Source: Enemella dayhoffiae (GTDB lineage: Bacteria; Actinomycetota; Actinomycetes; Propionibacteriales; Propionibacteriaceae). Taken from it: a stretch of DNA of 64,000 nt. Under the pieces are notes generated by a model, which saw nothing but the letters and a program-made list of their open reading frames with translations, searched no databases and was not told the DNA's origin. A program made the translations under genes and the position numbers. How positions within the stretch are numbered: the first letter of the stretch is position 1; every line of letters starts with the position of its first letter. Positions 46,632 to 55,499 of this stretch are shown in pieces. The stretch covers positions 57,589 through 121,588 of the forward strand of contig NZ_NMVQ01000006.1 in assembly GCF_002250625.1 (NCBI RefSeq), given 5' to 3'.

Positions 46632-47864
46632 TCAGAAGAAGGGGCTCAGCGGCCTCAGCACGGCCTCGGAGAACTTCACCATCATCGGGCGGGTGACCCA
46701 CTCGTCGAGGGTGAGCTCGCGGCAGTTGGTCAGGTCGAGCGCGAACACCTCGGCCAGCTTTCCGTTCACGTCGGCGTCGGTGATCTCGAGGTTGACCTCG
46801 TAGTTGCCGATCAGCGACAGGTTGTCGAGGTTGGCCGTGCCGATGGTGGCCCAGGCGTCATCGACCAGCGCGGTCTTGGCGTGCACCATCGCGCCCTGAT
46901 AGAGGAACAGGCGTACGCCACCGGCCAGCAGGCGGCGGTAGTAGCCGCGGCTGATCCAGTCGGCGACGATGTGGTTGGAGCGCTCGGGGACGATGATCCG
47001 CACGTCGACGCCGCGCTCGACCGCGCTGACCAGAGCGCGGATCATGTCCTCGTCGGGGATCAGGTAGGCGTGGGTGAGCCAGATCCGTTCGCTGGCTCGA
47101 TCGATCGCCTCCAGGTACATGTAGCGGATCGGATAGATCATCTGCCGGGGCACGTTGCGGTGCACCTTCACCGGGCTGTACCAGGAGCGGGGGGCGCTGG
47201 ATTCCAGGGCCGGGCGGCTGCGTCCCTTGACCAGGTTCCAGTAGTCGACGAACGCGTTGTCCAGCTCGCCCACGGCCTCACCAGTCACCCGGCAGTGCGT
47301 GTCGCGCCAGTCTGTGGCGTACAGGGCGCCGATGTTGTAGCCGCCGATGAAACCGACCTTGGAGTCGACCACCATCAACTTGCGGTGGTTGCGCCCGGAG
47401 TTGCGCGGGTGCCAGAAGTCCCAGCTGGCGGTGACCAGCGGGTGCTGCAGCACCTGCACGTGCGGTCCGAACCGGAAGAAGCGACGCGGGACGACCAGGT
47501 TGGCGAACTCGTCCACGACCAGGTGGACCTCCACCCCGCGGGTGGCCGCTCGCAGCAGGGCCCGCTTGAACTGACGCCCGACGCGATCACCCTTGAAGAT
47601 GAACGTCTCCAGATAGATCGTGTGCTGCGCCTGGTCGATGGCGGCGAGCATGTCGTCGTAGAGGTCCTGACCGTAGGTGTAGACGGTCAGCCTGGAGTCG
47701 CCGACGGTCACCGGGACCGGCGCCAACTTGGGGAAGCGGACCGGCTTGCGGTCCCGCTTGCGGTGGGTGTCGATCAGCAGCAGGACCAGCATCGTGCCGA
47801 GTTGTACGCCGAAGACGGCGAGGATGGCGCGGCGTACCGCTGTGCTCAACCGGCGCCACCACAT
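46632..47864 (-). CDS. Phospholipase D-like / cardiolipin synthase family protein
   Basis: 410 residues. One N-terminal membrane helix (AILAVFGVQLGTMLVLLLI), then two PLD repeats: HRKLMVVDSKVGFIGG near 160 and HAKTALVDDAWATIGTANLD near 325, both H-x-K-x4-D complete. The two-HKD layout and single-helix anchor fit cardiolipin synthases that join two phosphatidylglycerols. ATG 47864 is preceded by TACATT 6 nt upstream, suggesting leaderless expression from a promoter back to back with pcrA. Confidence 0.87.
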   Translation of the reverse strand: MWWRRLSTAVRRAILAVFGVQLGTMLVLLLIDTHRKRDRKPVRFPKLAPVPVTVGDSRLTVYTYGQDLYDDMLAAIDQAQHTIYLETFIFKGDRVGRQFKRALLRAATRGVEVHLVVDEFANLVVPRRFFRFGPHVQVLQHPLVTASWDFWHPRNSGRNHRKLMVVDSKVGFIGGYNIGALYATDWRDTHCRVTGEAVGELDNAFVDYWNLVKGRSRPALESSAPRSWYSPVKVHRNVPRQMIYPIRYMYLEAIDRASERIWLTHAYLIPDEDMIRALVSAVERGVDVRIIVPERSNHIVADWISRGYYRRLLAGGVRLFLYQGAMVHAKTALVDDAWATIGTANLDNLSLIGNYEVNLEITDADVNGKLAEVFALDLTNCRELTLDEWVTRPMMVKFSEAVLRPLSPFF

Positions 47865-47937
47865 GCCCCCAATGTAGGGGGGCGCGGCAAGGCGGCTGCG
47901 GGTGGGTGTCGCCCGGGCCGCGTATCCTGCCGGTGAG

Positions 47938-50460
47938 ATGGATGCTGCCGAAATCGATTCCCTGTTTCCCGACCTGCCCGCCGCGGGTACGCCTGCGTCG
48001 GCCGTCCCCGAGGGGGAGGGGCGTGTCGCCGCGCCAGGAAAGCGGCGTCGACCGTCGAAGGCCGAACGCGAGGCGGAGCTGTTGGAGGGGTTGAACGACC
48101 CGCAGCGGGAGGCGGTGCTGCACCACGGGGCGCCGGTGCTGGTGGTCGCCGGCGCGGGGTCGGGCAAGACACGGGTGCTGACCCGGCGGATCGCCCACCT
48201 GGTCTCGGTCCGCGACGTGCACCCGGGCTCGATCCTGGCGATCACGTTCACCAACAAGGCGGCCGCCGAGATGCGGCATCGGGTCGCCGAGATCGTCGGC
48301 AACCGGGCCAGGCTGATGTGGGTGTCCACCTTCCACTCGGCCTGTGTGCGCATCCTGCGGGCCGAGATCGCCCGGTTCGGCTATGCGCGGCAGTTCTCGA
48401 TCTATGACGACACCGACTCCAAGCGGCTGGTTCAGCTGGTGTGTTCCGACCTGGAGCTGGATCCGAAGCGGTTCCCGGTGCGCACGGTGATGAACTGGAT
48501 CTCCGACTGCAAGAACGACCTGGTCGACCACGAGTCCACCGGCCCGCGGGTGAACACCACCGACGACCAGTCCTTCGCGGAGGCGTACGCCGAATATCAG
48601 CGGCGGCTGCGCGCGGCCAACGCCGTCGACTTCGACGACCTGATCATGCTCACCGTGCACCTGCTGCAGGCGTTCCCGGAGGTGCGCGAGCAGTATCGGC
48701 GACGGTTCCGGCATGTGCTGGTCGACGAATACCAGGACACCAATCACGCGCAGTATGTGCTGATCCGGGAGCTGTGCGGGCAGAGTGAGGGCGTACCCGC
48801 CCCGGTTGGGGAGGCTGCGAGCGGAGTGAGTGCGGGGGTGCGCGGGTCTTCCCCCGAATTGCTCCCGATCGAGCCCGGTGAGCTGATGGTGGTCGGTGAC
48901 TCGGACCAGTCGATCTATGCGTTCCGCGGGGCGACGATCCGCAACATCCTCGACTTCGAGGCCGATTTCCCCGGCGCGCGGACGATCCTGCTGGAGCAGA
49001 ACTACCGCTCCACCCAGACCGTGCTGACGGCCGCCAACGCGGTGATCGCACACAACCCGAACCGGCCGGCCAAGAACCTGTGGTCCGAGGCGGGCGACGG
49101 CGACCGGGTGGTCGGCTACGTCGCCGACACCGAGCACGACGAGGCCACCTTCATCGCCTCCGAGATCGACAAGCTGGCCGACGAGGGCGCCTCGCGCTAT
49201 GGCGACACGGCGGTGTTCTATCGCACCAACAACCAGTCCCGGGCACTGGAGGAGGTGTTCATCCGGGTCGGCCTGCCCTACCGCGTCGTCGGCGGCGTAC
49301 GTTTCTATGAGCGCAAGGAGATCCGCGATGCAATCTCCTATCTGCGGGCGATCGCGAACCGTGCCGACGACGTGTCGGTACGCCGGATCCTGAACGTGCC
49401 GAAGCGGGGGATCGGGGACCGGGCCGAGGCGACCATCGAGGCGCTGGCGCAGCGGGAGCGGATCCCCTTCGCGGACGCGTTGCGGCGCTATGAGGAGACG
49501 CCGTTGGCGACGCGGTCGGCGAACCAGATCGCCGGGTTCGTGGAGTTGATGGAGGAGCACGAACAGCTGGTCGCCGACGGGGCGCCGGCCAACGAGGTGC
49601 TCGCCTCGATCCTGGACCGCTCCGGCTATCTGGCCGAGCTTCAGGCCTCGGAGGACCCGCAGGCCGAGACCCGGTTGGAGAACCTGGCCGAGCTGTTGTC
49701 GGTCGCCGAGGAGTTCGTGCGCAGTGCCGCCACGGTCGACCTGGCGCCGGCCGCCGGGGATCGCGCCGACGAGCTGCTGGGCGCGCCGGAGCCGGACCCG
49801 ACGCTGCCGGCGTTCCTGGAGCGGATCGCGCTGGTCGCCGACTCCGACCAGATCCCCGACTCACCGGAGGGGGAGAGCGCCGGCACGGTCACGCTGATGA
49901 CCCTGCACACCGCGAAGGGGTTGGAGTTCGACACGGTCTTCCTGACCGGCTGCGAGGACGGGGTGTTTCCGCACCAACGCGCGTTGGGGGACAGCAGGGA
50001 ACTGGAGGAGGAGCGGCGGCTGGCCTACGTCGGGATCACCCGCGCGCGCAAGAGGCTCTATCTGTCCCGGGCGATGACCCGGACCGTGTGGGGGGCGCCG
50101 CAGCAGAACCCGGGCAGCCGCTTCCTGAACGAGATCCCGCAGCACCTGCTCGACTGGCGTCGGCTGCCGTCGGCGGTGACCAGCTGGAACAACACCTCGG
50201 CCACCTCGCAGTGGCGGGGTCGGCGGCGGGAACGGAGCGGCGCCGGTGCGGGCACCTTCGCCCAGCGCGTCGACAGCACCCGGCGCCCCAAGGAGGTGGG
50301 CAGCTTCACCGCCGGGGAAAAGGTGGTGCACGACGTCTTCGGCCTGGGCACCGTGGTCGCGGTGCACGGCACCGGTGACGCGACGCGGATCGACGTCGAC
50401 TTCGGTTCCGCCGGGCTCAAGCGGCTGGCCCCGCGCTTCGCCCCGCTCGAGAAGCTCTAG
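47938..50460 (+). CDS. pcrA: ATP-dependent DNA helicase PcrA/UvrD
   Basis: An 840-residue SF1 helicase for repair and replication-fork clearance. After a variable head: NDPQREAVLHHGAPVLVVAGAGSGKTR (Walker A about 72-78), TFHSACVRILR, DEYQDTN near 263, VVGDSDQSIYAFRGA, LEQNYRSTQTVL, VTLMTLHTAKGLEFDTVF and AYVGITRARKRL. The C-terminal Tudor-like segment VVHDVFGLGTVVAVHG binds RNA polymerase in studied homologues. An extra Gly/Ser/Pro-rich loop of about 30 residues is inserted between motifs II and III. TATCCT lies 9 nt before the ATG. Its stop abuts a MITE-like repeat. Confidence 0.95.
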   Translation: MDAAEIDSLFPDLPAAGTPASAVPEGEGRVAAPGKRRRPSKAEREAELLEGLNDPQREAVLHHGAPVLVVAGAGSGKTRVLTRRIAHLVSVRDVHPGSILAITFTNKAAAEMRHRVAEIVGNRARLMWVSTFHSACVRILRAEIARFGYARQFSIYDDTDSKRLVQLVCSDLELDPKRFPVRTVMNWISDCKNDLVDHESTGPRVNTTDDQSFAEAYAEYQRRLRAANAVDFDDLIMLTVHLLQAFPEVREQYRRRFRHVLVDEYQDTNHAQYVLIRELCGQSEGVPAPVGEAASGVSAGVRGSSPELLPIEPGELMVVGDSDQSIYAFRGATIRNILDFEADFPGARTILLEQNYRSTQTVLTAANAVIAHNPNRPAKNLWSEAGDGDRVVGYVADTEHDEATFIASEIDKLADEGASRYGDTAVFYRTNNQSRALEEVFIRVGLPYRVVGGVRFYERKEIRDAISYLRAIANRADDVSVRRILNVPKRGIGDRAEATIEALAQRERIPFADALRRYEETPLATRSANQIAGFVELMEEHEQLVADGAPANEVLASILDRSGYLAELQASEDPQAETRLENLAELLSVAEEFVRSAATVDLAPAAGDRADELLGAPEPDPTLPAFLERIALVADSDQIPDSPEGESAGTVTLMTLHTAKGLEFDTVFLTGCEDGVFPHQRALGDSRELEEERRLAYVGITRARKRLYLSRAMTRTVWGAPQQNPGSRFLNEIPQHLLDWRRLPSAVTSWNNTSATSQWRGRRRERSGAGAGTFAQRVDSTRRPKEVGSFTAGEKVVHDVFGLGTVVAVHGTGDATRIDVDFGSAGLKRLAPRFAPLEKL

Positions 50461-50515
50461 GCCGGGCGAGCGGCTGGCGGCGCGCCCCCGATCTGGCGCG
50501 CTGCGCGAGCCCGGC
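50461..50515. mobile_element. MITE-like palindromic element, short form
   Basis: 55 bp starting immediately after the pcrA stop. Its left 34 bp (GCCGGGCGAGCG to CCCCCGATCT) and right 21 bp (GGCGCGCTGCG to GCCCGGC) are near-identical to the two arms of the 152-bp element at 55314-55465. The short form lacks the internal ~95 bp and folds into a strong hairpin, probably also acting as terminator for pcrA. Confidence 0.65.
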
Positions 50516-50518
50516 GCA

Positions 50519-50966
50519 TCAAAGGCGCACTCCCAGGGTGAGCAGCCAGCGGTAGGGGTCGTCGGTGACGTGGGGGTTGGTGGTGCTGGCCCCGGCGGGG
50601 TAGTGCTCGAGGTGCAGGTGCGGGCTGAAGGTGCGCCCGGTGAGGCCGACCTGGCCGATCAGCTGACCGAGGGCGACGCCGCTCGCCACGGACCGCACCG
50701 CGCTGCCGAGCGGGGCGGAGAGGTCCTGGCCGGTGTGATAGCGGGACCAGCTGCCGATCTCACCCCCGGCGGATGGCGGCTCCCTGGTTGAGCAGCGCGG
50801 TGGCGCGCGTGTCGGTGACTGCCTGCCGGGAGAACGTGTCGGTGGCGGCGGCGACCGCGTCGAGACCGGTGCTGCGGCGACTGGCGGACAGGCCGACCAC
50901 CTCGCGTTCCACCGCGGCCAGCACGGAATGGCTGGTGTCCCCGCCCGCGGCTCCGAAGTCACGCTA
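50519..50966 (-). pseudogene. Decayed duplicate of the neighbouring M23 peptidase gene
   Basis: Reading leftward, one frame carries ATDTFSRQAVTDTRATALLNQGAAIRR (about 50964-50770), matching the coiled region of the intact gene next door, then in another frame GSWSRYHTGQDLSAPLGSAVRSVASGVALG, joined directly to GQVGLTGRTFSPHLHLEHYPAG and DDPYRWLLTLGVRL. Compared with the neighbour, about 45 residues between those blocks are deleted, no start codon or signal peptide remains, and there is a frameshift. The H-x-H motif survives but the protein cannot be made whole. Confidence 0.78.
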
Positions 50967-51101
50967 GCACTACCCCCAGTAACTAGACGGGCTCCAGTGG
51001 CGAATGTTGCAGATGTTGCAATTGAGCAGAAACGGACAGATGAGTCTTGCCGCGGCCGGCGTTCACCCGTATGCCGAGGTGGGCCCGGACCGCGCCCAGC
51101 C

Positions 51102-52241
51102 TCAGAGGCGTACGCCCATCCGCAGCAGCCAGCTGTAGGGGTCGTCGGTGGAGTACACGTCGCCCGGACGAGCGCCGGAGGGGTAGTGCTCGAAGTGCAG
51201 GTGAGCACCGAAGGTACGCCCGGTCATGCCGACCGCGCCGATGCCCTGACCCGGGGTGACCATCTGGCCGGGACGCACGGAGGTGGTGGACATGTGCGCG
51301 TACAGGGTGGACGAACCGTCGGCGTGCTTGATCACCACGTGGGTGCCGGCCCAGCCGGCACCGGCGGCCGAACCCATCACGATGCCACCGGCGGCCGCGC
51401 GGATCGGGGTGCCGACGGGAGCGGGCAGGTCCTGCCCGGTGTGGTAGCGGGCCCAGGAACCCACCGCACCCCAGCGGGCGCCAAGGGTGTAGCGGCCGGG
51501 GGCGATCGGGGTGGCGCCACCGCCGGAGACGCCACCGCCGCCGCCGTCGCCGACCTGGGGGGCCGGGCCGGGGGCCGGGGCCGGGGGAGCCTCGAGGGTG
51601 CCGGCGGGCTGGCCGCCGTTGGCCTGGGCGCGCTTCAGGGCCTCTTCGGCCTTGCGCTTCTCCTCGGCCAGGCGGGCCTGTTCGCGCTTGGTGGCCTGGG
51701 CGTTGTTGACCAGGTTGGTGGAGCGGGCGTCCGCGATGGCGGCACCGGAGGTCTCGGTGGCCTTCTCACCGGTGGCGACCAGCTGGGCGCCGCGTTCCTT
51801 GGCGATCTGGTCGGCGACGGCGCCGTCGATGGCGGCGCGGACCGCGTTGCGGGAGGTGCCGTCGGCCTGCCGGGCGAAGACGTCCAGGGCGCCGTCGACG
51901 GCGTCGTTCTTGTGCTCGGTGTCCTTGGCGTCGTTGACCGCTGCGGGCTGGTTCTTCTGCTGCTGGACGGCGGCGGGCTGGGCCTGGGTCAGGTCCTGGC
52001 CGGTGGCCGCGGTTGCGCTGGCTGAGGTCTCCAGGGACTGGGCGGAGGCGGTGAGGGCAATGGAGCCGGCTACCGCGAGTCCCAGGGCCGAGATGGCCAG
52101 GGCGGCCAGGCCGTGCGTGACGAGACCCTTGACGCTCAGGTCCTCGTCGATGGTCGAGCGGTTTGCGGCGAGCGCCCCCTCGGGGGACTCGACACCCAGT
52201 GCCCGACGGGCCTTGGCCCTGCGGAACGAGCGTTGTGACAC
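51102..52241 (-). CDS. M23 family metallopeptidase (LytM-type endopeptidase)
   Basis: 379 residues. Cytoplasmic basic head, a membrane anchor at about 40-68 (THGLAALAISALGLAVAGSIAL), an Ala/Gln-rich coiled segment (about 70-195, with ARLAEEKRKAEEALKRAQA), a Pro/Gly linker, and a C-terminal M23 domain. Zinc ligands lie in HTGQDL near 266 and HLHFEH near 346. It probably cuts peptidoglycan cross-links or helps activate other hydrolases outside the membrane. GTG 52241 has AGGAG 7 nt upstream; a 17-nt-spaced promoter lies 60-80 bp further up. Position next to pcrA and sucCD matches Rv0950c. Confidence 0.88.
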   Translation of the reverse strand: MSQRSFRRAKARRALGVESPEGALAANRSTIDEDLSVKGLVTHGLAALAISALGLAVAGSIALTASAQSLETSASATAATGQDLTQAQPAAVQQQKNQPAAVNDAKDTEHKNDAVDGALDVFARQADGTSRNAVRAAIDGAVADQIAKERGAQLVATGEKATETSGAAIADARSTNLVNNAQATKREQARLAEEKRKAEEALKRAQANGGQPAGTLEAPPAPAPGPAPQVGDGGGGGVSGGGATPIAPGRYTLGARWGAVGSWARYHTGQDLPAPVGTPIRAAAGGIVMGSAAGAGWAGTHVVIKHADGSSTLYAHMSTTSVRPGQMVTPGQGIGAVGMTGRTFGAHLHFEHYPSGARPGDVYSTDDPYSWLLRMGVRL

Positions 52242-52297
52242 CTTGTGACTCCTAGAACCCAACTCGGTCTACGTCCAACGGACGGGACGCCTGAAGA

Positions 52298-52326
52298 AAC
52301 ATAACGGATGGATAACCGGCACTCAA
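52298..52326 (-). promoter_or_regulatory. Promoter of the M23 peptidase gene
   Basis: On the - strand TTGAGT (52326-52321) and TATGTT (52303-52298) are exactly 17 nt apart, about 57 bp upstream of the GTG start. Further upstream are two small hairpins (GTGAG-CTTT-CTCAC and TGGGC-TACA-GGCCCA). Confidence 0.65.
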
Positions 52327-52495
52327 CCTGAACTTGGGGAATTTCCTGAAGAAATCTCAGGCACCCCCGCCCTGACTGGGCCTGTAGCCCATCCTTGTGA
52401 GAAAGCTCACTCAGTTTTTGCTTGGACTTCCTCAGCGTACGCCGGGTTCTGCGAACCCCTCGCGCGCGCAGGTGACAGCTGGGTAGGGTGAAGCC

Positions 52496-52906
<411 letters not shown>

Positions 52907-53149
52907 CCGGCACCCCGCCGAGCCGCCGCGCAACACCCGGCGCATGTCCAACTTGACCGCCCGGCTGCGCGCGGACCGGCCGACCCACTAGGCTCCACTC
53001 GGGTTCGTCACGGCCGACGGCGGATCGTTCGATCCAGCTGCCCGACTGCGGACGCGCCTGTCGGCGTACGCCGATTTTCCTTCCCGCACAGCGGGAGCGC
53101 AGACCCCGTCGGGGAGGACCCGGCGGAATCAACCAAGGATGGAGCCGTC
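52907..53149 (+). promoter_or_regulatory. sucCD leader region
   Basis: No gene is convincing. A TAGGCT box at 52989-52994 could start a leader of about 150 nt. Small hairpins GGATC-GTTC-GATCC (53022-53035) and a CGGCGTACGCCG palindrome near 53063 fall within it. AAGGATGGAG precedes the sucC GTG as ribosome site. Confidence 0.35.
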
Positions 53150-54331
53150 GTGGATCTCTACGAATACCAGGCGCGCGACGTTTTCGAGTCGCACGGCGTC
53201 CCGGTGCTTCGGGGCATCACTGTCACCACAGCAGAAGAGGCCGGCCGGGCCGCCGAGGACCTGGGTACGCCGGTCGTCGTCGTCAAGGCCCAGGTCAAGA
53301 CCGGTGGCCGCGGCAAGGCCGGTGGCGTGAAGATCGCCAAGAGCCCCGCGGAAGCCACCGAGAAGGCCGGCGAGATCCTCGGCATGGACATCAAGGGCCA
53401 CACCGTGCACCGGGTGATGATCGCCGAGGGTGCCGACATCGCCGAGGAGTACTACTTCTCCATCCTGCTGGACCGGGCCAACCGTTCCTATCTGGTGATG
53501 TGCTCCAAGGAGGGCGGTGTCGAGATCGAGCAGCTCGCCGTCGAGCGTCCCGAGGCGCTCGTCCGCGTCAGCGTCGACCCGGTGCAGGGGCTCGACGAGG
53601 CCAAGGCCCGGGAGATCGCCGAGCAGGCCGGTTTCGACGCGGCCGACCACGACCAACTGGTGAACGTGTTCACCAAGCTCTACGAGGTCTACACCGGTGA
53701 GGACGCCACCCTGGTCGAGGTGAACCCGCTGGTGAAGACCGTCGACGGCAAGATCATCGCCCTCGACGGCAAGGTCACCCTCGACGACAACGCCCGCTTC
53801 CGCCACGAGGGCCACGCCGAGCTGGAGGACAAGTCCGCCACCGACCCGCTCGAGGTCAAGGCCCAGGAGAAGGGGCTCAACTACGTCAAGCTCGACGGCA
53901 ACGTCGGCATCATCGGCAACGGCGCGGGCCTGGTCATGTCCACCCTCGACGTGGTGGCGTACGCCGGCGAGGAGTTCCCGGGCAGCCCGAAGCCGGCCAA
54001 CTTCCTCGACATCGGCGGCGGCGCCAACGCCGCGGTGATGGCGAACGGGCTCGAGGTGATCTTCTCCGACCCGAGCGTGCAGGCCGTGTTCGTGAACGTG
54101 TTCGGCGGCATCACCGCCTGCGACGAGGTCGCCAACGGCATCGTGCAGGCGTTCGAGATCCTCTCCAGTGACGGCATCGACCCGAAGCCGCTGGTGGTAC
54201 GCCTGGACGGCAACAACGCCGAGCTGGGCCGGCAGATCCTCGACCAGGCGGCGCTGCCGAACCTGGAGCGGGTCGACACGATGGACGGCGCGGCCCGCAC
54301 GGTCGCCGAGATCGCCTCCAAGGCGAAGTGA
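53150..54331 (+). CDS. sucC: Succinate-CoA ligase [ADP-forming] subunit beta
   Basis: 393 residues. N-terminal ATP-grasp: [38 protein letters not shown] and [10 protein letters not shown]-terminal CoA-ligase domain with [17 protein letters not shown]. It links succinyl-CoA cleavage to ATP or GTP formation in the TCA cycle. GTG 53150 has a good AAGGATGGAG site. sucD follows 13 bp later. Confidence 0.96.
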   Translation: MDLYEYQARDVFESHGVPVLRGITVTTAEEAGRAAEDLGTPVVVVKAQVKTGGRGKAGGVKIAKSPAEATEKAGEILGMDIKGHTVHRVMIAEGADIAEEYYFSILLDRANRSYLVMCSKEGGVEIEQLAVERPEALVRVSVDPVQGLDEAKAREIAEQAGFDAADHDQLVNVFTKLYEVYTGEDATLVEVNPLVKTVDGKIIALDGKVTLDDNARFRHEGHAELEDKSATDPLEVKAQEKGLNYVKLDGNVGIIGNGAGLVMSTLDVVAYAGEEFPGSPKPANFLDIGGGANAAVMANGLEVIFSDPSVQAVFVNVFGGITACDEVANGIVQAFEILSSDGIDPKPLVVRLDGNNAELGRQILDQAALPNLERVDTMDGAARTVAEIASKAK

Positions 54332-54344
54332 AGGAGCGCGAGCA

Positions 54345-55235
54345 ATGGCTATTTTCCTGAATTCTGATTCCAAGGTCATCGTCCAGGGCATGACCGGCTC
54401 CGAGGGGATGAAGCACACCCAGCGGATGCTCGCCTCCGGCACGAACATCGTCGGCGGTGTGAACCCGAAGAAGGCCGGCCAGACCGTCGACTTCGACGGC
54501 GGCGCCCAGGTGCCGGTGTTCGGTTCGGTGGCCGACGCCATGGCCGAGACCGGCGCCAACGTGTCGGTCGTCTTCGTTCCGGCGAAGTTCACCAAGGCCG
54601 CCGTGGTCGAGGCGATCGAGGCCGAGATGCCGCTGGTGGTCTGCATCACCGAGGGCGTCCCGGTCAAGGACACCGCGGAGTTCTTCACCATGACCAAGGG
54701 GTCGAAGACCCGCCTGATCGGCCCGAACTGCCCGGGCCTGATCTCGCCGGAGCAGTCGAACGCCGGCATCATCCCGGCCGACATCGCCCCGAAGGCCGGC
54801 AGGATCGGCCTGGTGTCCAAGTCGGGCACGCTGACCTACCAGATGATGTATGAGCTGCGGGACTTCGGCTTCTCCACCGCCGTCGGCATCGGTGGCGACC
54901 CGGTCATCGGTACCACGCACATCGACTGCCTGCAGGCGTTCCAGGACGACCCGGACACCGCGGCGATCGTGATGATCGGTGAGATCGGCGGTGACGCCGA
55001 GGAGCGCGCGGCCGACTACATCAAGGCCAACGTGACCAAGCCGGTGGTCGGCTACGTCGCCGGGTTCACCGCCCCCGAGGGCAAGACGATGGGCCACGCC
55101 GGCGCGATCGTGTCGGGTTCCTCGGGCACCGCGGCCGCCAAGAAGGAGGCCCTCGAGGCCGCCGGCGTCAAGGTCGGCAAGACGCCGTCCGAGACCGCCG
55201 ACCTGATGCGCCAGATCATGCAGGACCTCGGCTGA
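54345..55235 (+). CDS. sucD: Succinate-CoA ligase subunit alpha
   Basis: 296 residues. CoA-binding Rossmann part with [44 protein letters not shown], and the phosphorylated histidine His251 in [10 protein letters not shown]. It pairs with SucC. ATG 54345 has AAGGAG 7-10 nt upstream. A perfect 16-bp-stem terminator follows about 33 bp after the stop. Confidence 0.96.
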   Translation: MAIFLNSDSKVIVQGMTGSEGMKHTQRMLASGTNIVGGVNPKKAGQTVDFDGGAQVPVFGSVADAMAETGANVSVVFVPAKFTKAAVVEAIEAEMPLVVCITEGVPVKDTAEFFTMTKGSKTRLIGPNCPGLISPEQSNAGIIPADIAPKAGRIGLVSKSGTLTYQMMYELRDFGFSTAVGIGGDPVIGTTHIDCLQAFQDDPDTAAIVMIGEIGGDAEERAADYIKANVTKPVVGYVAGFTAPEGKTMGHAGAIVSGSSGTAAAKKEALEAAGVKVGKTPSETADLMRQIMQDLG

Positions 55236-55268
55236 TCACCCAGCCCTGAACAACCAGCCCTGCTTAAC

Positions 55269-55305
55269 CAGAACGGCCCCGCGCGGTTTGCGCGGGGCCG
55301 TTCTG
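55269..55305 (+). terminator. Rho-independent terminator of sucCD
   Basis: Perfect 16-bp stem (55269-55284 with 55290-55305), GGTTT loop, short T-run. Confidence 0.9.
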
Positions 55306-55313
55306 TTTCCATG

Positions 55314-55465
55314 GCCGGGCTCGCGCGCAGCGCGCCATCACCCCGATCTTCAGGACGGGTCGTCGAAATCTTCGCGGCAGCATGCCCGTTGCCCGCTTGG
55401 GCGACGCGGGATTTCTCCTTGGCGTCCTTCCAGATCGGGGGCGCGCTGCCAGACGCTCGCCCGGC
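55314..55465. mobile_element. MITE-like palindromic element, long form
   Basis: 152 bp. The left arm (GCCGGGCTCGCGCGCAGCG, then CCCCGATCT) and right arm (AGATCGGGGGCGCGCTG to GCTCGCCCGGC) match, in reverse orientation, the right and left halves of the short element at 50461-50515. About 80 bp of unrelated sequence lies between the CCGATCT points. No open reading frame of note inside. It lies in the gap between sucD and the convergent membrane protein gene. Confidence 0.65.
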
Positions 55466-55499
55466 CGGGCGCGTCGCGCGTGAGCGCGGAAAATACGCG

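Noticed and set aside
52300..52440. c-di-AMP (ydaO) riboswitch upstream of the M23 gene
   Set aside because: Such switches often precede actinobacterial cell-wall hydrolases, but the promoter lies downstream of the structured part and the conserved ydaO sequence blocks were not found.
52944..52991. 15-codon Arg-rich open frame before sucC
   Set aside because: Considered as a leader peptide, but no attenuator structure or ribosome site supports it.
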